Of a DNA stretch of 64,000 nt, positions 43,395 to 52,749 are shown in pieces. The stretch lies in assembly GCA_020444065.1 (NCBI GenBank), contig JAHLLQ010000001.1, forward strand, positions 496,001-560,000. The letters run 5' to 3'. Positions within the stretch are counted from its first letter, which is position 1, and each line of letters starts with the position of its first letter. The DNA comes from a bacterium (GTDB lineage Bacteria > Sumerlaeota > Sumerlaeia > SLMS01 > JAHLLQ01). The translations under genes and the position numbers were made by a program. The notes under the pieces were generated by a model. That model was not told the DNA's origin, did no database searches, and saw only the letters and a program-made list of their open reading frames with translations.

Positions 43395-46300
43395 CTACTT
43401 CAGAATCTCGCTGCGCATCTTCTCCCAGTCGCGTGCTTTCGGCTCGTAGGCTTCAGCCTCATCCAGGAACTCCTTGGCGCGGTCCCTGTTGCCGGATGCC
43501 GCGTAGCAACGTGCCACGACAAGGTTGAGCGCCGATCCGATCTGGGCGAGATCGTCATCCAGATTCGGGGATGGCTGAGGCGTCCGCCTCACAAACGGCA
43601 TCAGCACGGTGACCGCCTCGGAATACTTGCCCTGTTCCTCGTAGATCTGCCCGACGTTGAAGGCGATCCACTGTGCATTGATCCAAAGGTGGTCGATGCC
43701 GTCCGAATCGCGTTCGAGTTCTTCGCTCAGCAACTGGCGGAGCTCCTCAAATTCCAGCAGACGATCGATGGACTTGTCGTGCGGCGCGATTTCCTTCGCC
43801 TGGCGGTACAGCCGTGCAGCCTCCATCAGGTTGTGCAGACGATACTCGGCGTGCCCTTGGAAGAGCACTTCGTTGGCACGCTGAGTCTCGCCGATCAGGC
43901 GCTTGGTCTCGTCCGGATTCGGCACCGAGCCAGGCACAATCAGATCCCACGCGGGGACCTGGATCTTGTAGAGATTCCCCATGTTCATCGCGACCGGCCG
44001 CGAATCGTATCCGTAGCGCGGCGACAGAAACTCGATGATCGGGAAGTCGGCGGTATTGAGCGGTCCGTCGCCCACATAGTGGTCGATGCCGCGCTCGTCG
44101 GTCACAAACGAAGCGATCAGCTTGTTCGGATCGCGCAGACCGATCTCTTCGAGGTCCGCCTGGATCGCAGGCAGTTCCAGGCCCTTCAGAACCTTCGAAT
44201 AATCAATCTTCAGACCGCCCTTCTGGCCGATGAAAAGGCAGTAGTGGGTGGGCTGGTTGGTGAAGTACCACACCGTCATTTCGGGGAATACTTCGTGGAA
44301 CGTGCGAACGACGATGCGGAAGGCTTCGTCACTGAGACCGCCAAGCGGCATCCAGACCACGACAAGTCCGTCATCTGTGATGTGTTCGCGACAGAGTTCG
44401 AAGTACTCCTGGTCGTAGAGATTCGCATTGGTCTTATAACGCAGATCCGTGCAGTCCGTCGCGATCACATCGTACACGGTGCCGGTGAAACGGAAGTAGG
44501 CGCGCGCGTCGTCCACGACGACTCGATAGCGGGGATCGAAACTGCGGAATCCGGGAGCAGGTTCGATCGTGTAGTCGCCAACGGGATGAACAGCTCCGGT
44601 GATGTGTCCCTCGGGGCCGACTTTCTCCAGCGCATCCTCGATGATGTCCGTCTTGTAGAGAATGCCGTGGTTCGCGTCGGTCAGAGACGGTGCGGCCTCA
44701 AGCACAGACGTCGTGATCTCGATCGCGTGAATCTCTTTGATGTCCGGGTAGAGCGTGTACGACCAGCTCGCGCCGCCGGCGCCGAATCCGACGGTCGCCA
44801 CGCGGGTTGCTTCGCCACCCAGGAGGAGCATCGGCGCGTGCGCCAACGTCTTTTGGTCGGTCTGAAGGACCGGGTCAGTGCCGGCCACGCCGACATCGTC
44901 CACATAGATCGTGCGCCAGCCGCGAGCATCTTCGATGACGGAGACCGTCGCCAGGGGGCCTTCGTGATAGTAGGCCATCGACTCACCAACGGTGAGTTGC
45001 TGGTACTTGATGTCCATTGCTGAAATGCCAACGCGCCCGATCACGAAGGCGATCACAAGCAGCGAAACGATGATGATCGCGGGGCGCTGCTTCCGGGAGA
45101 CTTTCGGATGCACGGCCAGCACGGTGACGCCGATCAGAAGCGAAATGCCCGACAGAATCGTCAGGGTCAGTGTGATTCCGAGCAGCGGAATCAGCACGAA
45201 GCCGCCCAGGAACGATCCGATGATCGCACCCAGTGTATTCAGCGCATAGACCTGGCCGACATCGCGCCCGAGTCGTCTGAGCGAACCCACGGCGATACGC
45301 GCCACAATCGGGAACGCCATGCCCATCAGCAGTGTCGGCAGACCGAGCGAAAGCGCCGTCTTGATCATCACGTTGCCGACGGCCGCCCACCAGTTCAGCG
45401 CACCTTCCTTTGCCGGGTCCAACTCGGGAAGGAAGAGGAAGCTGGGGGTGGGCGCATTGATGATGAAGATCGAAAGGGCACCGGTCACGCCGATGCCGAA
45501 CTGGATCAAGACGTACACGAACAGGTGATCGCGCAATCTGTCGACGAACGCCTGCATGATGGCGCTGCCGATGGCCAGACCGAGCAGGAACACCGTCAAC
45601 ATGCCGGCAAACGAGTAGGTCGTCGCCTTTAGTGTTTCAAAGTTGAAGATCAGAGAACGCGTCCACGAAACCTGGAACGCCAGTGCCACAAGGCCGCTGA
45701 CGAGGTAGGTTCCCAAGACGATGCGAACAACGGAGTCCGGGATCTCAAGGGAATCCCCGGAATTGATCTCGGGGGCGGGCTGCGTCTCTGTTTCCTCGAC
45801 GGGCTTCACGAGGAGTGAGCGCCCAAGACCAACGGCCAGGATCGTCACGAAGACATTGATTGCGGCGGCAATCAGCGTCGTCCCGTGTACGCCGAAACGC
45901 TCGATCAGGAAGAAGCCGGTGACGAAGACGCCTATCACTGCGCCCGTTGTGTTGAGGGCATAAAGCCCGCCAACTTTCTTGCCGACCGCGTGCAAGTCAT
46001 GCGTGACGGCTCGGGAAATGACAGGCAGAGTCGCACCCATGAGGGTCGTGGGAATCAGCAGCAAAACGACAGCGATCACGAAGCGGACCAGGCTGAAGAA
46101 GACGAATGCCGCCTCGCCGCCTGGCGAGTAGAAGGTGCCAATGATCGGCGTGACGATTCGCAGCAGGAACGGAAATGCCAGGGCGGCGATTGCGATGCCG
46201 AGTTCCAGGAATCCGTAGAACATCAGCGGCCGGTCCATGCGATCGGCGCGCTTGCCCAGAAGCCACGAGCCCAGCGCCAGGCCGCCCATGAAGGCTGTGA

Positions 46301-46496
46301 GTACCGTCGAGATCGCGTAAACCGTGGAGCCGAAGAGCGTCGTCAATTGGCGCGACCAGACGACCTCATAGATGAGGCCACTTGCACCGCTGAGCAGGAA
46401 CATCAATGCAATCAGCGATCCGCGCCCCTTCCCGATGGCGGATGCCTGCCCCTGTTCCTGTGCCGTGCTCTGTGCCGATTTGTTCGTTGCCGTCAT
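43395..46496 (-). CDS. Membrane-bound spermidine-synthase-like protein with TPR tail
   Basis: This is a 1033-residue fusion, starting at the ATG at 46496 (MTATNKSAQ, AGG five bases upstream); a longer frame to 46820 would overlap hutH. Residues about 30-545 contain a dozen or more hydrophobic helices in two MFS-like bundles (LIALMFLLSGASGLIYEVVW at the start, typical of this family). Residues about 555-800 form an aminopropyltransferase-like Rossmann domain: VATVGFGAGGASW, EIHAIEITTSV and YDVIATDCTDL. The final 200 residues contain TPR-like helices. Such fusions are widespread in environmental bacteria and their substrate is not established, so polyamine synthesis is only a possibility. Confidence 0.85.
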   Translation of the reverse strand: MTATNKSAQSTAQEQGQASAIGKGRGSLIALMFLLSGASGLIYEVVWSRQLTTLFGSTVYAISTVLTAFMGGLALGSWLLGKRADRMDRPLMFYGFLELGIAIAALAFPFLLRIVTPIIGTFYSPGGEAAFVFFSLVRFVIAVVLLLIPTTLMGATLPVISRAVTHDLHAVGKKVGGLYALNTTGAVIGVFVTGFFLIERFGVHGTTLIAAAINVFVTILAVGLGRSLLVKPVEETETQPAPEINSGDSLEIPDSVVRIVLGTYLVSGLVALAFQVSWTRSLIFNFETLKATTYSFAGMLTVFLLGLAIGSAIMQAFVDRLRDHLFVYVLIQFGIGVTGALSIFIINAPTPSFLFLPELDPAKEGALNWWAAVGNVMIKTALSLGLPTLLMGMAFPIVARIAVGSLRRLGRDVGQVYALNTLGAIIGSFLGGFVLIPLLGITLTLTILSGISLLIGVTVLAVHPKVSRKQRPAIIIVSLLVIAFVIGRVGISAMDIKYQQLTVGESMAYYHEGPLATVSVIEDARGWRTIYVDDVGVAGTDPVLQTDQKTLAHAPMLLLGGEATRVATVGFGAGGASWSYTLYPDIKEIHAIEITTSVLEAAPSLTDANHGILYKTDIIEDALEKVGPEGHITGAVHPVGDYTIEPAPGFRSFDPRYRVVVDDARAYFRFTGTVYDVIATDCTDLRYKTNANLYDQEYFELCREHITDDGLVVVWMPLGGLSDEAFRIVVRTFHEVFPEMTVWYFTNQPTHYCLFIGQKGGLKIDYSKVLKGLELPAIQADLEEIGLRDPNKLIASFVTDERGIDHYVGDGPLNTADFPIIEFLSPRYGYDSRPVAMNMGNLYKIQVPAWDLIVPGSVPNPDETKRLIGETQRANEVLFQGHAEYRLHNLMEAARLYRQAKEIAPHDKSIDRLLEFEELRQLLSEELERDSDGIDHLWINAQWIAFNVGQIYEEQGKYSEAVTVLMPFVRRTPQPSPNLDDDLAQIGSALNLVVARCYAASGNRDRAKEFLDEAEAYEPKARDWEKMRSEILK

Positions 46497-46698
46497 GATG
46501 CCTGGGAAATGCCTCCCGCGAAAATGCCCCGCAGGCTTGTCCAGAGCGGCGGGGCGAGGCAACGAAGAAAAGGAGGTTTCGGCCATCCTCGATCGGGCCT
46601 GCTTTCCAGTCACTTGCCCTTGCTTCCGCCGTTCGTTCGCGCTTTGGTATGACATGGGATCGTAAGGTGGAAGAGAACGCCAAAGAAACGGGAAGCAC

Positions 46699-48240
46699 AT
46701 GTCCACACTGATTTTGAACGGCGAATCGCTGAAAATCGAGCAGTTAGGAACCCTGGCCGAGATGCGCCCCGCGGGCATCGGTGAGCGACGCGTCTGGGTA
46801 TCTCCGGAGGCTCGCGGCAAGGTCCTGCGAGGCCGTCAGATTATCGATCAGGTTGCCGGATCGAATACTCCGCACTACGGCATCAATACGGGGTTCGGGC
46901 CGCTCTGCACGAAGGCTATTTCGGACGAGGACCTCAGCACGCTGCAGCACAATATCCTCGTCAGCCACGCAACCGGAGTCGGCGACCGCGTGCCGGATCC
47001 GATCGTGCGCCTCATGCTGGCCACCAAGATCAACTCGCTCCTCAAGGGCTTCTCGGGCGTTTCCTGGGAACTGATCGAAGTCCTGGTCGAATTCCTCAAT
47101 AACGACGTCCTCCCGCACATTCCACGACAGGGCTCTGTTGGGGCCTCCGGCGATCTGGCGCCATTGGCCCACATGGGCCTGGCACTGCTTGGGCTCGGGA
47201 AGGTTAGCCATCGCGGCCATGACCGCGACGCGGCCGATGTACTGCGCGAGTTGAAGATCGCGCCGGTCAAGTTGCAGCCCAAGGAGGGCCTGGCGCTTCT
47301 GAACGGCACGCAGTTCATGTCCTCCTATGGCGCCTTGTCTCTCTTCCGTGCGCAGCGCCTGCTGAGGCTTGCCGACATCAACGCGGGCCTTTCGCTTGAG
47401 GCGATCCGGGGTTCTATCCGGCCCTTTGATAAACGCGTCCAGGAAGTTCGTCCTCTCCCCGGCCAGCGCCGCGTCGCAGAGAACATCCGCCGCATCATGG
47501 AGGAATCGGAGATACTCGAATCCCACAAGGATTGCTCAAAGGTTCAGGATCCCTATTCACTTCGGTGCGTTCCGCAGGTCCATGGCGCCAGCCGTGATGC
47601 GATCTCTTACGCCTCGCGCGTGATCGAAATCGAGATCAATTCCGCGACGGATAACCCGCTGGTCTTCGACAATGGAGACGTCATCAGCCAGGGCAACTTC
47701 CATGGCCAGCCACTGGCCCTCGCACTGGATTTCGCCGCGATGGCGCTGGCGGAGATCGCCAACATCTCGGAACGCCGCACATACCTTCTCCTCGAGGGGC
47801 GCGATGGCTTGCCGAAGCTGCTGATGAAGGACACCGGCCTGAATTCCGGGTTCATGATGCCGCAGTACACGGCCGCGGCGCTGGTTTCGGAGAACAAGGT
47901 CCTCTGCCACCCCGCTTCGGTAGATTCGATTCCGACATCGCTTGGCCAGGAAGATCACGTCAGCATGGGCAGCATCTCCGCAACGAAGCTGTTGCGCGTG
48001 CTGGAGAACAGCGAAGCCGTGCTGGCAATCGAGACGATGTGTGCCTGCCAGGGCGTCGACTATCGGTCTCCGTTGTCACCCGGTATGGGCGTGGCGGCCG
48101 CACTGCACCGCGTACGCCAGGACATCAGCCACGTCGAGAAGGACACGCTCTTCGCTCCACTGATGGAAACTGCGACTCGCCTGGTGCGATCGGGAGCCAT
48201 CGTGAAGGCCGTCGAAGAGCGAGTCGGTGATTTGAACTAA
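46699..48240 (+). CDS. hutH: Histidine ammonia-lyase
   Basis: This 513-residue enzyme converts L-histidine to urocanate and ammonia. The MIO cofactor triad Ala-Ser-Gly is present in [16 protein letters not shown] near residue 150. The tyrosine-bearing region [10 protein letters not shown] (about 55-65) and QEDHVSMGS, specific to HAL, are also intact, and the length is usual. It is followed 11 bp later by hutU, so the first two steps of histidine degradation form an operon. hutI and hutG are not in the window. It is divergent from the membrane aminopropyltransferase gene over about 200 bp. Confidence 0.96.
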   Translation: MSTLILNGESLKIEQLGTLAEMRPAGIGERRVWVSPEARGKVLRGRQIIDQVAGSNTPHYGINTGFGPLCTKAISDEDLSTLQHNILVSHATGVGDRVPDPIVRLMLATKINSLLKGFSGVSWELIEVLVEFLNNDVLPHIPRQGSVGASGDLAPLAHMGLALLGLGKVSHRGHDRDAADVLRELKIAPVKLQPKEGLALLNGTQFMSSYGALSLFRAQRLLRLADINAGLSLEAIRGSIRPFDKRVQEVRPLPGQRRVAENIRRIMEESEILESHKDCSKVQDPYSLRCVPQVHGASRDAISYASRVIEIEINSATDNPLVFDNGDVISQGNFHGQPLALALDFAAMALAEIANISERRTYLLLEGRDGLPKLLMKDTGLNSGFMMPQYTAAALVSENKVLCHPASVDSIPTSLGQEDHVSMGSISATKLLRVLENSEAVLAIETMCACQGVDYRSPLSPGMGVAAALHRVRQDISHVEKDTLFAPLMETATRLVRSGAIVKAVEERVGDLN

Positions 48241-48251
48241 GGAGCGCGATC

Positions 48252-49913
48252 ATGATGAAGGTCGATACCGAGGGCGTCAGCGCGCCCCGCGGAACGAAGT
48301 TGCACTGCAAAGACTGGCAGCTCGAAGCGCCGATGCGGATGCTGATGAATAACCTGGATCCGGAAGTCGCTGAGGATCCGGGGCACTTGGTTGTCTACGG
48401 CGGAAGCGGCAAGGCCGCCCGCACGTGGCCGGACTATCACAAGATCATTGAAGCGCTGCAGACAATGGAACCCGATGAAACGCTGCTCGTCCAGAGCGGC
48501 CGTCCCGTCGGAGTGTTCCGCACCCATCCGTGGTCTCCGCGCGTTCTGATTTCGAACTCGATGCTGGTTCCCAAATGGGCAACCTGGGAGGAGTTCCGTC
48601 GCCTGGAGGAAATGGGGCTGACTATGTACGGTCAGATGACGGCCGGCAGTTGGATCTACATCGGCACCCAGGGAATCCTGCAGGGGACCTACGAGACTTT
48701 CGCCGAGGCCGGCCGCCAGCACTTCGGTGGTGATCTGGCAGGGCGTCTTGTCGTGACCGCGGGACTCGGCGGCATGGGCGGCGCCCAGCCTCTTGCAGCG
48801 ACGATGGCTGGGGCGACGTGCCTGGTGGTCGAGGTCGATCGCAACCGGATCGAACGTCGATTGGAAACGCGCTACCTGGACAAGATGACCGAGTCGCTGG
48901 ATGAGGCGCTCGCCATGGCGACGGAAGCGAAGGAGAAGAAGCAGGCCATTTCCATCGGTCTGCTGGCCAACGCCGCAGACGTGATTCCCGAATTGGCGCG
49001 TCGCAAGTTCGTCCCTGATCTGCTGACCGACCAGACGAGCGCCCACGATGCGCTGAACGGCTACGTGCCGAACGGCATGTCATTGGAAGAGGCGATTCAT
49101 CTGCGTGACGAGTCGCCGTCGGTGTACGTGAAGAAAGCCATGAAAGCGATGGCCGCGCACGTGGAGGGCATGCTGGCGCTGCAGAAAATGGGAGCGCACA
49201 CGTTCGATTACGGCAACAACATCCGCGCACAGGCTCAGGAGGCCGGTGTTGCGAATGCCTTCGACTTCCAGGGCTTTGTCCCGGCGTACATCCGGCCGCA
49301 ATTCTGCGAAGGCCGTGGCCCGTTTCGCTGGGCAGCGCTGAGCGGTGATCCACATGACATCAAGGTCACGGACGAAGCGCTAATGGAGCTCTTCCCCGAG
49401 AACGAGGGGCTGATCCGCTGGCTGAAACTGGCCGGTGAGCGCGTCAAGTTCCAGGGCCTCCCCTGCCGCATCTGCTGGCTGGGCTACGGCGAGCGCGAGA
49501 AGGCGGGCCTGCTGTTCAACAAGCTGGTCCGCGAGGGCAAGGTCAGCGCACCGATCGTCATCGGGCGCGATCATCTGGACTGCGGATCGGTCGCTTCGCC
49601 GAATCGCGAGACGGAAGGCATGCGCGACGGCTCCGATGCGATTGCCGATTGGCCGATTTTGAATGCGCTGGTGAACACGGCGGCTGGCGCCACTTGGGTG
49701 TCCGTCCACCACGGCGGAGGCGTCGGAATTGGGTACTCGATCCACGCCGGAATGGTCGTATGCGCCGATGGAACGCCGGAGATGGACGAACGGTTACGCC
49801 GCGTCCTGACGACGGACCCGGGAATGGGTGTGATTCGGCACGTGGACGCAGGCTACGAAGAAGCCATCCGCATGGCGCGCGAACACAGTCTGAAGATTCC
49901 GGGATTCAAGTGA
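48252..49913 (+). CDS. hutU: Urocanate hydratase
   Basis: This 553-residue enzyme takes urocanate to imidazolonepropionate using tightly bound NAD. The NAD-binding segment is [19 protein letters not shown]. Family signatures [23 protein letters not shown] and [14 protein letters not shown] are present, and the C-terminal [11 protein letters not shown] holds the conserved Cys. Full length matches the family. Two adjacent ATG codons open the frame at 48252 and 48255, close behind the hutH stop (TAAGGAGCG supplies the ribosome site). Confidence 0.97.
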   Translation: MMKVDTEGVSAPRGTKLHCKDWQLEAPMRMLMNNLDPEVAEDPGHLVVYGGSGKAARTWPDYHKIIEALQTMEPDETLLVQSGRPVGVFRTHPWSPRVLISNSMLVPKWATWEEFRRLEEMGLTMYGQMTAGSWIYIGTQGILQGTYETFAEAGRQHFGGDLAGRLVVTAGLGGMGGAQPLAATMAGATCLVVEVDRNRIERRLETRYLDKMTESLDEALAMATEAKEKKQAISIGLLANAADVIPELARRKFVPDLLTDQTSAHDALNGYVPNGMSLEEAIHLRDESPSVYVKKAMKAMAAHVEGMLALQKMGAHTFDYGNNIRAQAQEAGVANAFDFQGFVPAYIRPQFCEGRGPFRWAALSGDPHDIKVTDEALMELFPENEGLIRWLKLAGERVKFQGLPCRICWLGYGEREKAGLLFNKLVREGKVSAPIVIGRDHLDCGSVASPNRETEGMRDGSDAIADWPILNALVNTAAGATWVSVHHGGGVGIGYSIHAGMVVCADGTPEMDERLRRVLTTDPGMGVIRHVDAGYEEAIRMAREHSLKIPGFK

Positions 49914-49925
49914 GGTCGACGCGAC

Positions 49926-50378
49926 TTAGTCTTTCAGCAGCGTCTTGATTTCCGCATTGAAGTCCTGCAAATCGCGGAAGCCCTTGTAGACCGACGCATA
50001 GCGCAGGTACGCGACAGGATCGAGGTCCTTGAGGCGCTTGAGGACCAGCTTGCCGATGCGTTCCGAGGGGACTTCGCGCTCGGCCTTTGTCAGCAGATCG
50101 CGTTCAACGTAAGTAATCACCCGCTCGATCTGCTCCTCGCTCACCGCGCGTTTCTCGCACGACTTCTCGATGCCGCGCCGGAGCTTTGCGATGTCAAAGG
50201 GCTCGCGGGTCTTGTCGCGTTTCACGACCACGACTTCAACGCGTTCTATGGACTCGGAAGTGGTGAAGCGCCGGCCGCACTTCTGGCATTCGCGCCGACG
50301 GCGTACGGAATCGCCCGCCGGTGAGGGGCGGGAGTTTACAACGCGCGTATCCGGAGCGCCACAGTAGGGGCAATTCAT
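49926..50378 (-). CDS. nrdR: Transcriptional repressor NrdR
   Basis: This 150-residue regulator senses ATP/dATP and represses ribonucleotide reductase genes. The N-terminal zinc ribbon is CPYCGAPDTRV followed by CQKCGRRFTT. The ATP-cone follows at about 48-138 (VVKRDKTREPFDIAKLRRGI). Length and layout match the family. It is convergent with hutU (12-bp gap). No nrd genes are in the window, so its targets lie elsewhere. Confidence 0.96.
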   Translation of the reverse strand: MNCPYCGAPDTRVVNSRPSPAGDSVRRRRECQKCGRRFTTSESIERVEVVVVKRDKTREPFDIAKLRRGIEKSCEKRAVSEEQIERVITYVERDLLTKAEREVPSERIGKLVLKRLKDLDPVAYLRYASVYKGFRDLQDFNAEIKTLLKD

Positions 50379-50405
50379 GGACGGGCCTCGGGGAAATGGA
50401 GAAAG

Positions 50406-50440
50406 CGAATCGGCCCCCGATACGCACGGGAGCCGATTCG
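50406..50440 (-). terminator. Probable terminator downstream of trxA
   Basis: A perfect 9-bp inverted repeat, CGAATCGGC (50406-50414) and GCCGATTCG (50432-50440), encloses a 17-nt loop that can pair further (CCC/GGG). It lies 7 bp beyond the trxA stop and runs into CTTTCTCC on the minus strand. The T-run is poor, so efficiency is uncertain. Confidence 0.55.
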
Positions 50441-50447
50441 AGAAACC

Positions 50448-50774
50448 TTACAGGTTACGATCGATAGCGGCCTGAAGGGTCGATTTCGGCACGGCGCCGA
50501 CGATGCGGTCGACTTCCTGGCCACCCTTGAAGATGACGAGTGTCGGGATGCTCTGAACGCCGTACTCGCCGGCGGTGTCGCCCGCTTCGTCCACGTTCAG
50601 CTTCACGACCTTCAGCTTGCCGTCATTTTCGTTGGCGAGCTCTTCGACGATCGGGGCAACGCGCAGGCAGGGGCCGCACCAGGTCGCCCAGAAGTCGACG
50701 AGAACGGGGGTGGAGGAATTCAGAACTTCCGCCTGGAAGTTGGAGTCGGTAACCGCAAGTACATTATCTGCCAT
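50448..50774 (-). CDS. trxA: Thioredoxin
   Basis: This is a 108-residue thioredoxin with the redox motif WCGPC in [12 protein letters not shown], the conserved cis-proline region [10 protein letters not shown] and the LVDFWA strand. No signal peptide is present, so it acts in the cytoplasm reducing disulfides. AAGGA lies ten bases before the ATG at 50774. It stands alone between nrdR and hisA and seems to have its own terminator. Confidence 0.96.
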   Translation of the reverse strand: MADNVLAVTDSNFQAEVLNSSTPVLVDFWATWCGPCLRVAPIVEELANENDGKLKVVKLNVDEAGDTAGEYGVQSIPTLVIFKGGQEVDRIVGAVPKSTLQAAIDRNL

Positions 50775-50859
50775 TTTTCTTGGTCCTTAACCTCAATATG
50801 TGGTGAGTATGGGGAGGACTTTTTCCGCGAGTCAAGTACGGACTCGTCCTCGTTGCCTC

Positions 50860-51609
50860 TCACTTCGACTGTGTGAGTTGCACAGCCTGTGCCAAGTCGA
50901 GTCGCCCATCGTAAAGGGCTCGTCCAGTGATCGCGCCGGCGATATTCTTGCGCTTCAGGTCCAGGATCGCTGTCACATCTTCGAGGCTTGAAATCCCGCC
51001 CGATGCGACGACCTTCATGGGCGATACGGCGCGCGCCATCGACTCCAGCGCAACGAGGTTTGGACCAGACAACATCCCGTCCGTGGCGATGTCGGTATAG
51101 ATGATCTTCCGGCAGCCCCAGTCGAGCAGCCCCCGCGCGAAATCAAGCGCCTGAAGGCCCGACTTCTCCGTCCAGCCGCGCGTCGCGACGATGCCGTCTT
51201 TCGCATCGACGCCGACGATCACGCGATCGCCGTGACGGTTGAGCAGTTCGCGAAGAAACCCCGTATCTTCAACGGCTCGCGTGCCGATGATGACGTCGCG
51301 GACGCCTGCCTCCCACGCGGATTCAATGTCCGGCATCGTGCGCAAACCGCCCCCGAGCTCAACGGTCATGCGGGAGGCTTCGCAGATCTGGCGGATGACT
51401 TCGAGGTTCGCCAGTCGACCGTCGAACGCGCCGTTCAGATCGACAACGTGCAATCGAGTGGCGCCTGCCGCCTGGAATTGCTCCACAAACTGCACGGGAT
51501 CGTCGGAGTAGACGGTGCGCTCTTCGCGCTTTCCCTGCGAAAGACGAACGACCTGCCCATGATGCAGGTCGATCGCCGGAATGATCTCGAAGCGATTGGA
51601 CACGATCAC
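50860..51609 (-). CDS. hisA: Phosphoribosylformimino-5-aminoimidazole carboxamide ribotide isomerase
   Basis: This 249-residue TIM-barrel enzyme carries out the fourth step of histidine synthesis. The N-terminal half-barrel starts IIPAIDLHHGQVVRLSQG (catalytic Asp in AIDL). The second phosphate site is VVASGGISSLEDV, and the second-half Asp is in IIYTDIATDGML. It starts at GTG 51609, sharing bases with the stop of fabI (GTGA), so translation is likely coupled. The other his genes are not nearby. Confidence 0.94.
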   Translation of the reverse strand: MIVSNRFEIIPAIDLHHGQVVRLSQGKREERTVYSDDPVQFVEQFQAAGATRLHVVDLNGAFDGRLANLEVIRQICEASRMTVELGGGLRTMPDIESAWEAGVRDVIIGTRAVEDTGFLRELLNRHGDRVIVGVDAKDGIVATRGWTEKSGLQALDFARGLLDWGCRKIIYTDIATDGMLSGPNLVALESMARAVSPMKVVASGGISSLEDVTAILDLKRKNIAGAITGRALYDGRLDLAQAVQLTQSK

Positions 51610-52382
51610 ATCCCCATGATGTTATAGCCGGAATCGACAAACAGAATATCGCCGGTGATGCCAGAAGCCCAAGGACTGAGGAGGAACAATGACGCGTTGG
51701 CAACCTCGTCCATTGTTACATTTCGACCCAGTGGCGCACGGTTCGCCACTTCGTCGAGCATTTCGCTGAAGCCCGCGATGCCGCGCGCGGCCAACGTCTT
51801 GATCGGGCCGGCGCTGACGGCATTGACGCGAATGTTCTTTCGCCCAAGGTCCCAGGCCAAGTAACGCACGGTCGCCTCGAGGGCGGCCTTGCAGATTCCC
51901 ATGACGTTGTAGTTCGGCACGACGCGCTCGCCGCCCATGTAGCTGAGCGTCAGCACAGAGCCGCCGCCGGCATTCTCGAACAACGGCATCGCGGCCTTCG
52001 TCAAGGTGATCAACGTGTGAACGCTGATTTCCTGGGCCAGCTTGTAACCGTCGGCGGATGTGTCGACGACGCCGCCTTCCAGATCTTCCTTCTTGGCGAA
52101 GGCGACGGAATGCACGAGCATGTCCAACCTGCCGCCGAATTCATCGCTGATCTCGCCAAAGGCGCGGTCGACCTCTTCGGGCTTCGTGGCGTCCATCATG
52201 ACGCAGGGAAGCGGCGGATCGAATTCGTCGGCCAGGCCGCGAACACGCGGTTCGAGGCGGTCGTTCTGATAGGTTAGCGCCACGCGGGCGCCTTCGCGGA
52301 TCAGCGCCTGGGCGATGCCCCAGGCGATCGAGTTCTTGTTTGCAACGCCCACGATCAGGGCGGTTCTTCCTTCGAGAATCAT
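51606..52382 (-). CDS. fabI: Enoyl-[acyl-carrier-protein] reductase (NADH)
   Basis: This is a 258-residue short-chain dehydrogenase that reduces enoyl-ACP in fatty acid elongation. The atypical cofactor motif of FabI is visible (LIVGVANKNSIAWGIAQAL), as are the catalytic Tyr and Lys spaced by six residues (YNVMGICK) and the substrate loop AAGP-like SAGPIKTLAARGI. The start is ATG 52382 with GGAGAG about ten bases upstream; a longer frame to 52538 is mostly non-conserved. It should be the triclosan/isoniazid-type target enzyme, and it is translationally coupled to hisA. Confidence 0.95.
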   Translation of the reverse strand: MILEGRTALIVGVANKNSIAWGIAQALIREGARVALTYQNDRLEPRVRGLADEFDPPLPCVMMDATKPEEVDRAFGEISDEFGGRLDMLVHSVAFAKKEDLEGGVVDTSADGYKLAQEISVHTLITLTKAAMPLFENAGGGSVLTLSYMGGERVVPNYNVMGICKAALEATVRYLAWDLGRKNIRVNAVSAGPIKTLAARGIAGFSEMLDEVANRAPLGRNVTMDEVANASLFLLSPWASGITGDILFVDSGYNIMGM

Positions 52383-52749
52383 GAATTCATTGCTCTCCAG
52401 GGTCGAAGCTAAGCGGCGATTCGAATCGCGCGGATGGTGAAGGCCCGCGCGGAACGAGTGCAAGGGGTGACTTTTGCACTTCAGCCGCGGAAGTTCGGGA
52501 GAAGAGCAATAATGGAGCCACAGATGCCTTGGATGCACACAGATGGGGTCTACTGACGGTTAGTTGACTGCTTACTCAATTTAATCTTAATCTATTTCGT
52601 TTCAATGTTCTGCACGAACCAAGCAAGCGCTTCGCGTCTCCCGCGGCAGCATACCGCGATTTCAGGCTTCTCGACCGCTCGACAGCCTGCTCCGAAGAAC
52701 GCGTCGGCGCCCCGATCTGTGTCCATCCAATCCATCTGTGGCTTGAATT
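52383..52749. other. Intergenic region upstream of fabI, largely an inverted-repeat element
   Basis: No gene is visible. The region holds the 228-bp inverted-repeat element (52516-52743). Inside it is an AT-rich island (about 52560-52605) unlike the surroundings, and fabI's promoter should lie here. On the minus strand TTGAAA is followed 16 bases later by TAAATT, a weak -35/-10 candidate. Confidence 0.4.
52516..52743. repeat. Inverted-repeat element, MITE- or REP-like
   Basis: The arm at 52516-52544 (AGCCACAGATG, then TTGGATG, then ACACAGAT) is the reverse complement of 52715-52743 at 26 of 29 positions. The arms bound a 228-bp noncoding, partly AT-rich unit that ends 6 bp from the argJ stop. 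There is no transposase. The CACAGAT-rich arm resembles widely scattered intergenic repeats in environmental bacterial genomes, but its nature is unknown. Confidence 0.6.

Noticed and set aside
42876-45023. Long open frame (715 codons) on the plus strand
   Set aside because: It is antisense to the aminopropyltransferase gene and the scramblase-like gene and has no recognisable domain or signal; it is an artefact of GC-rich codon use.
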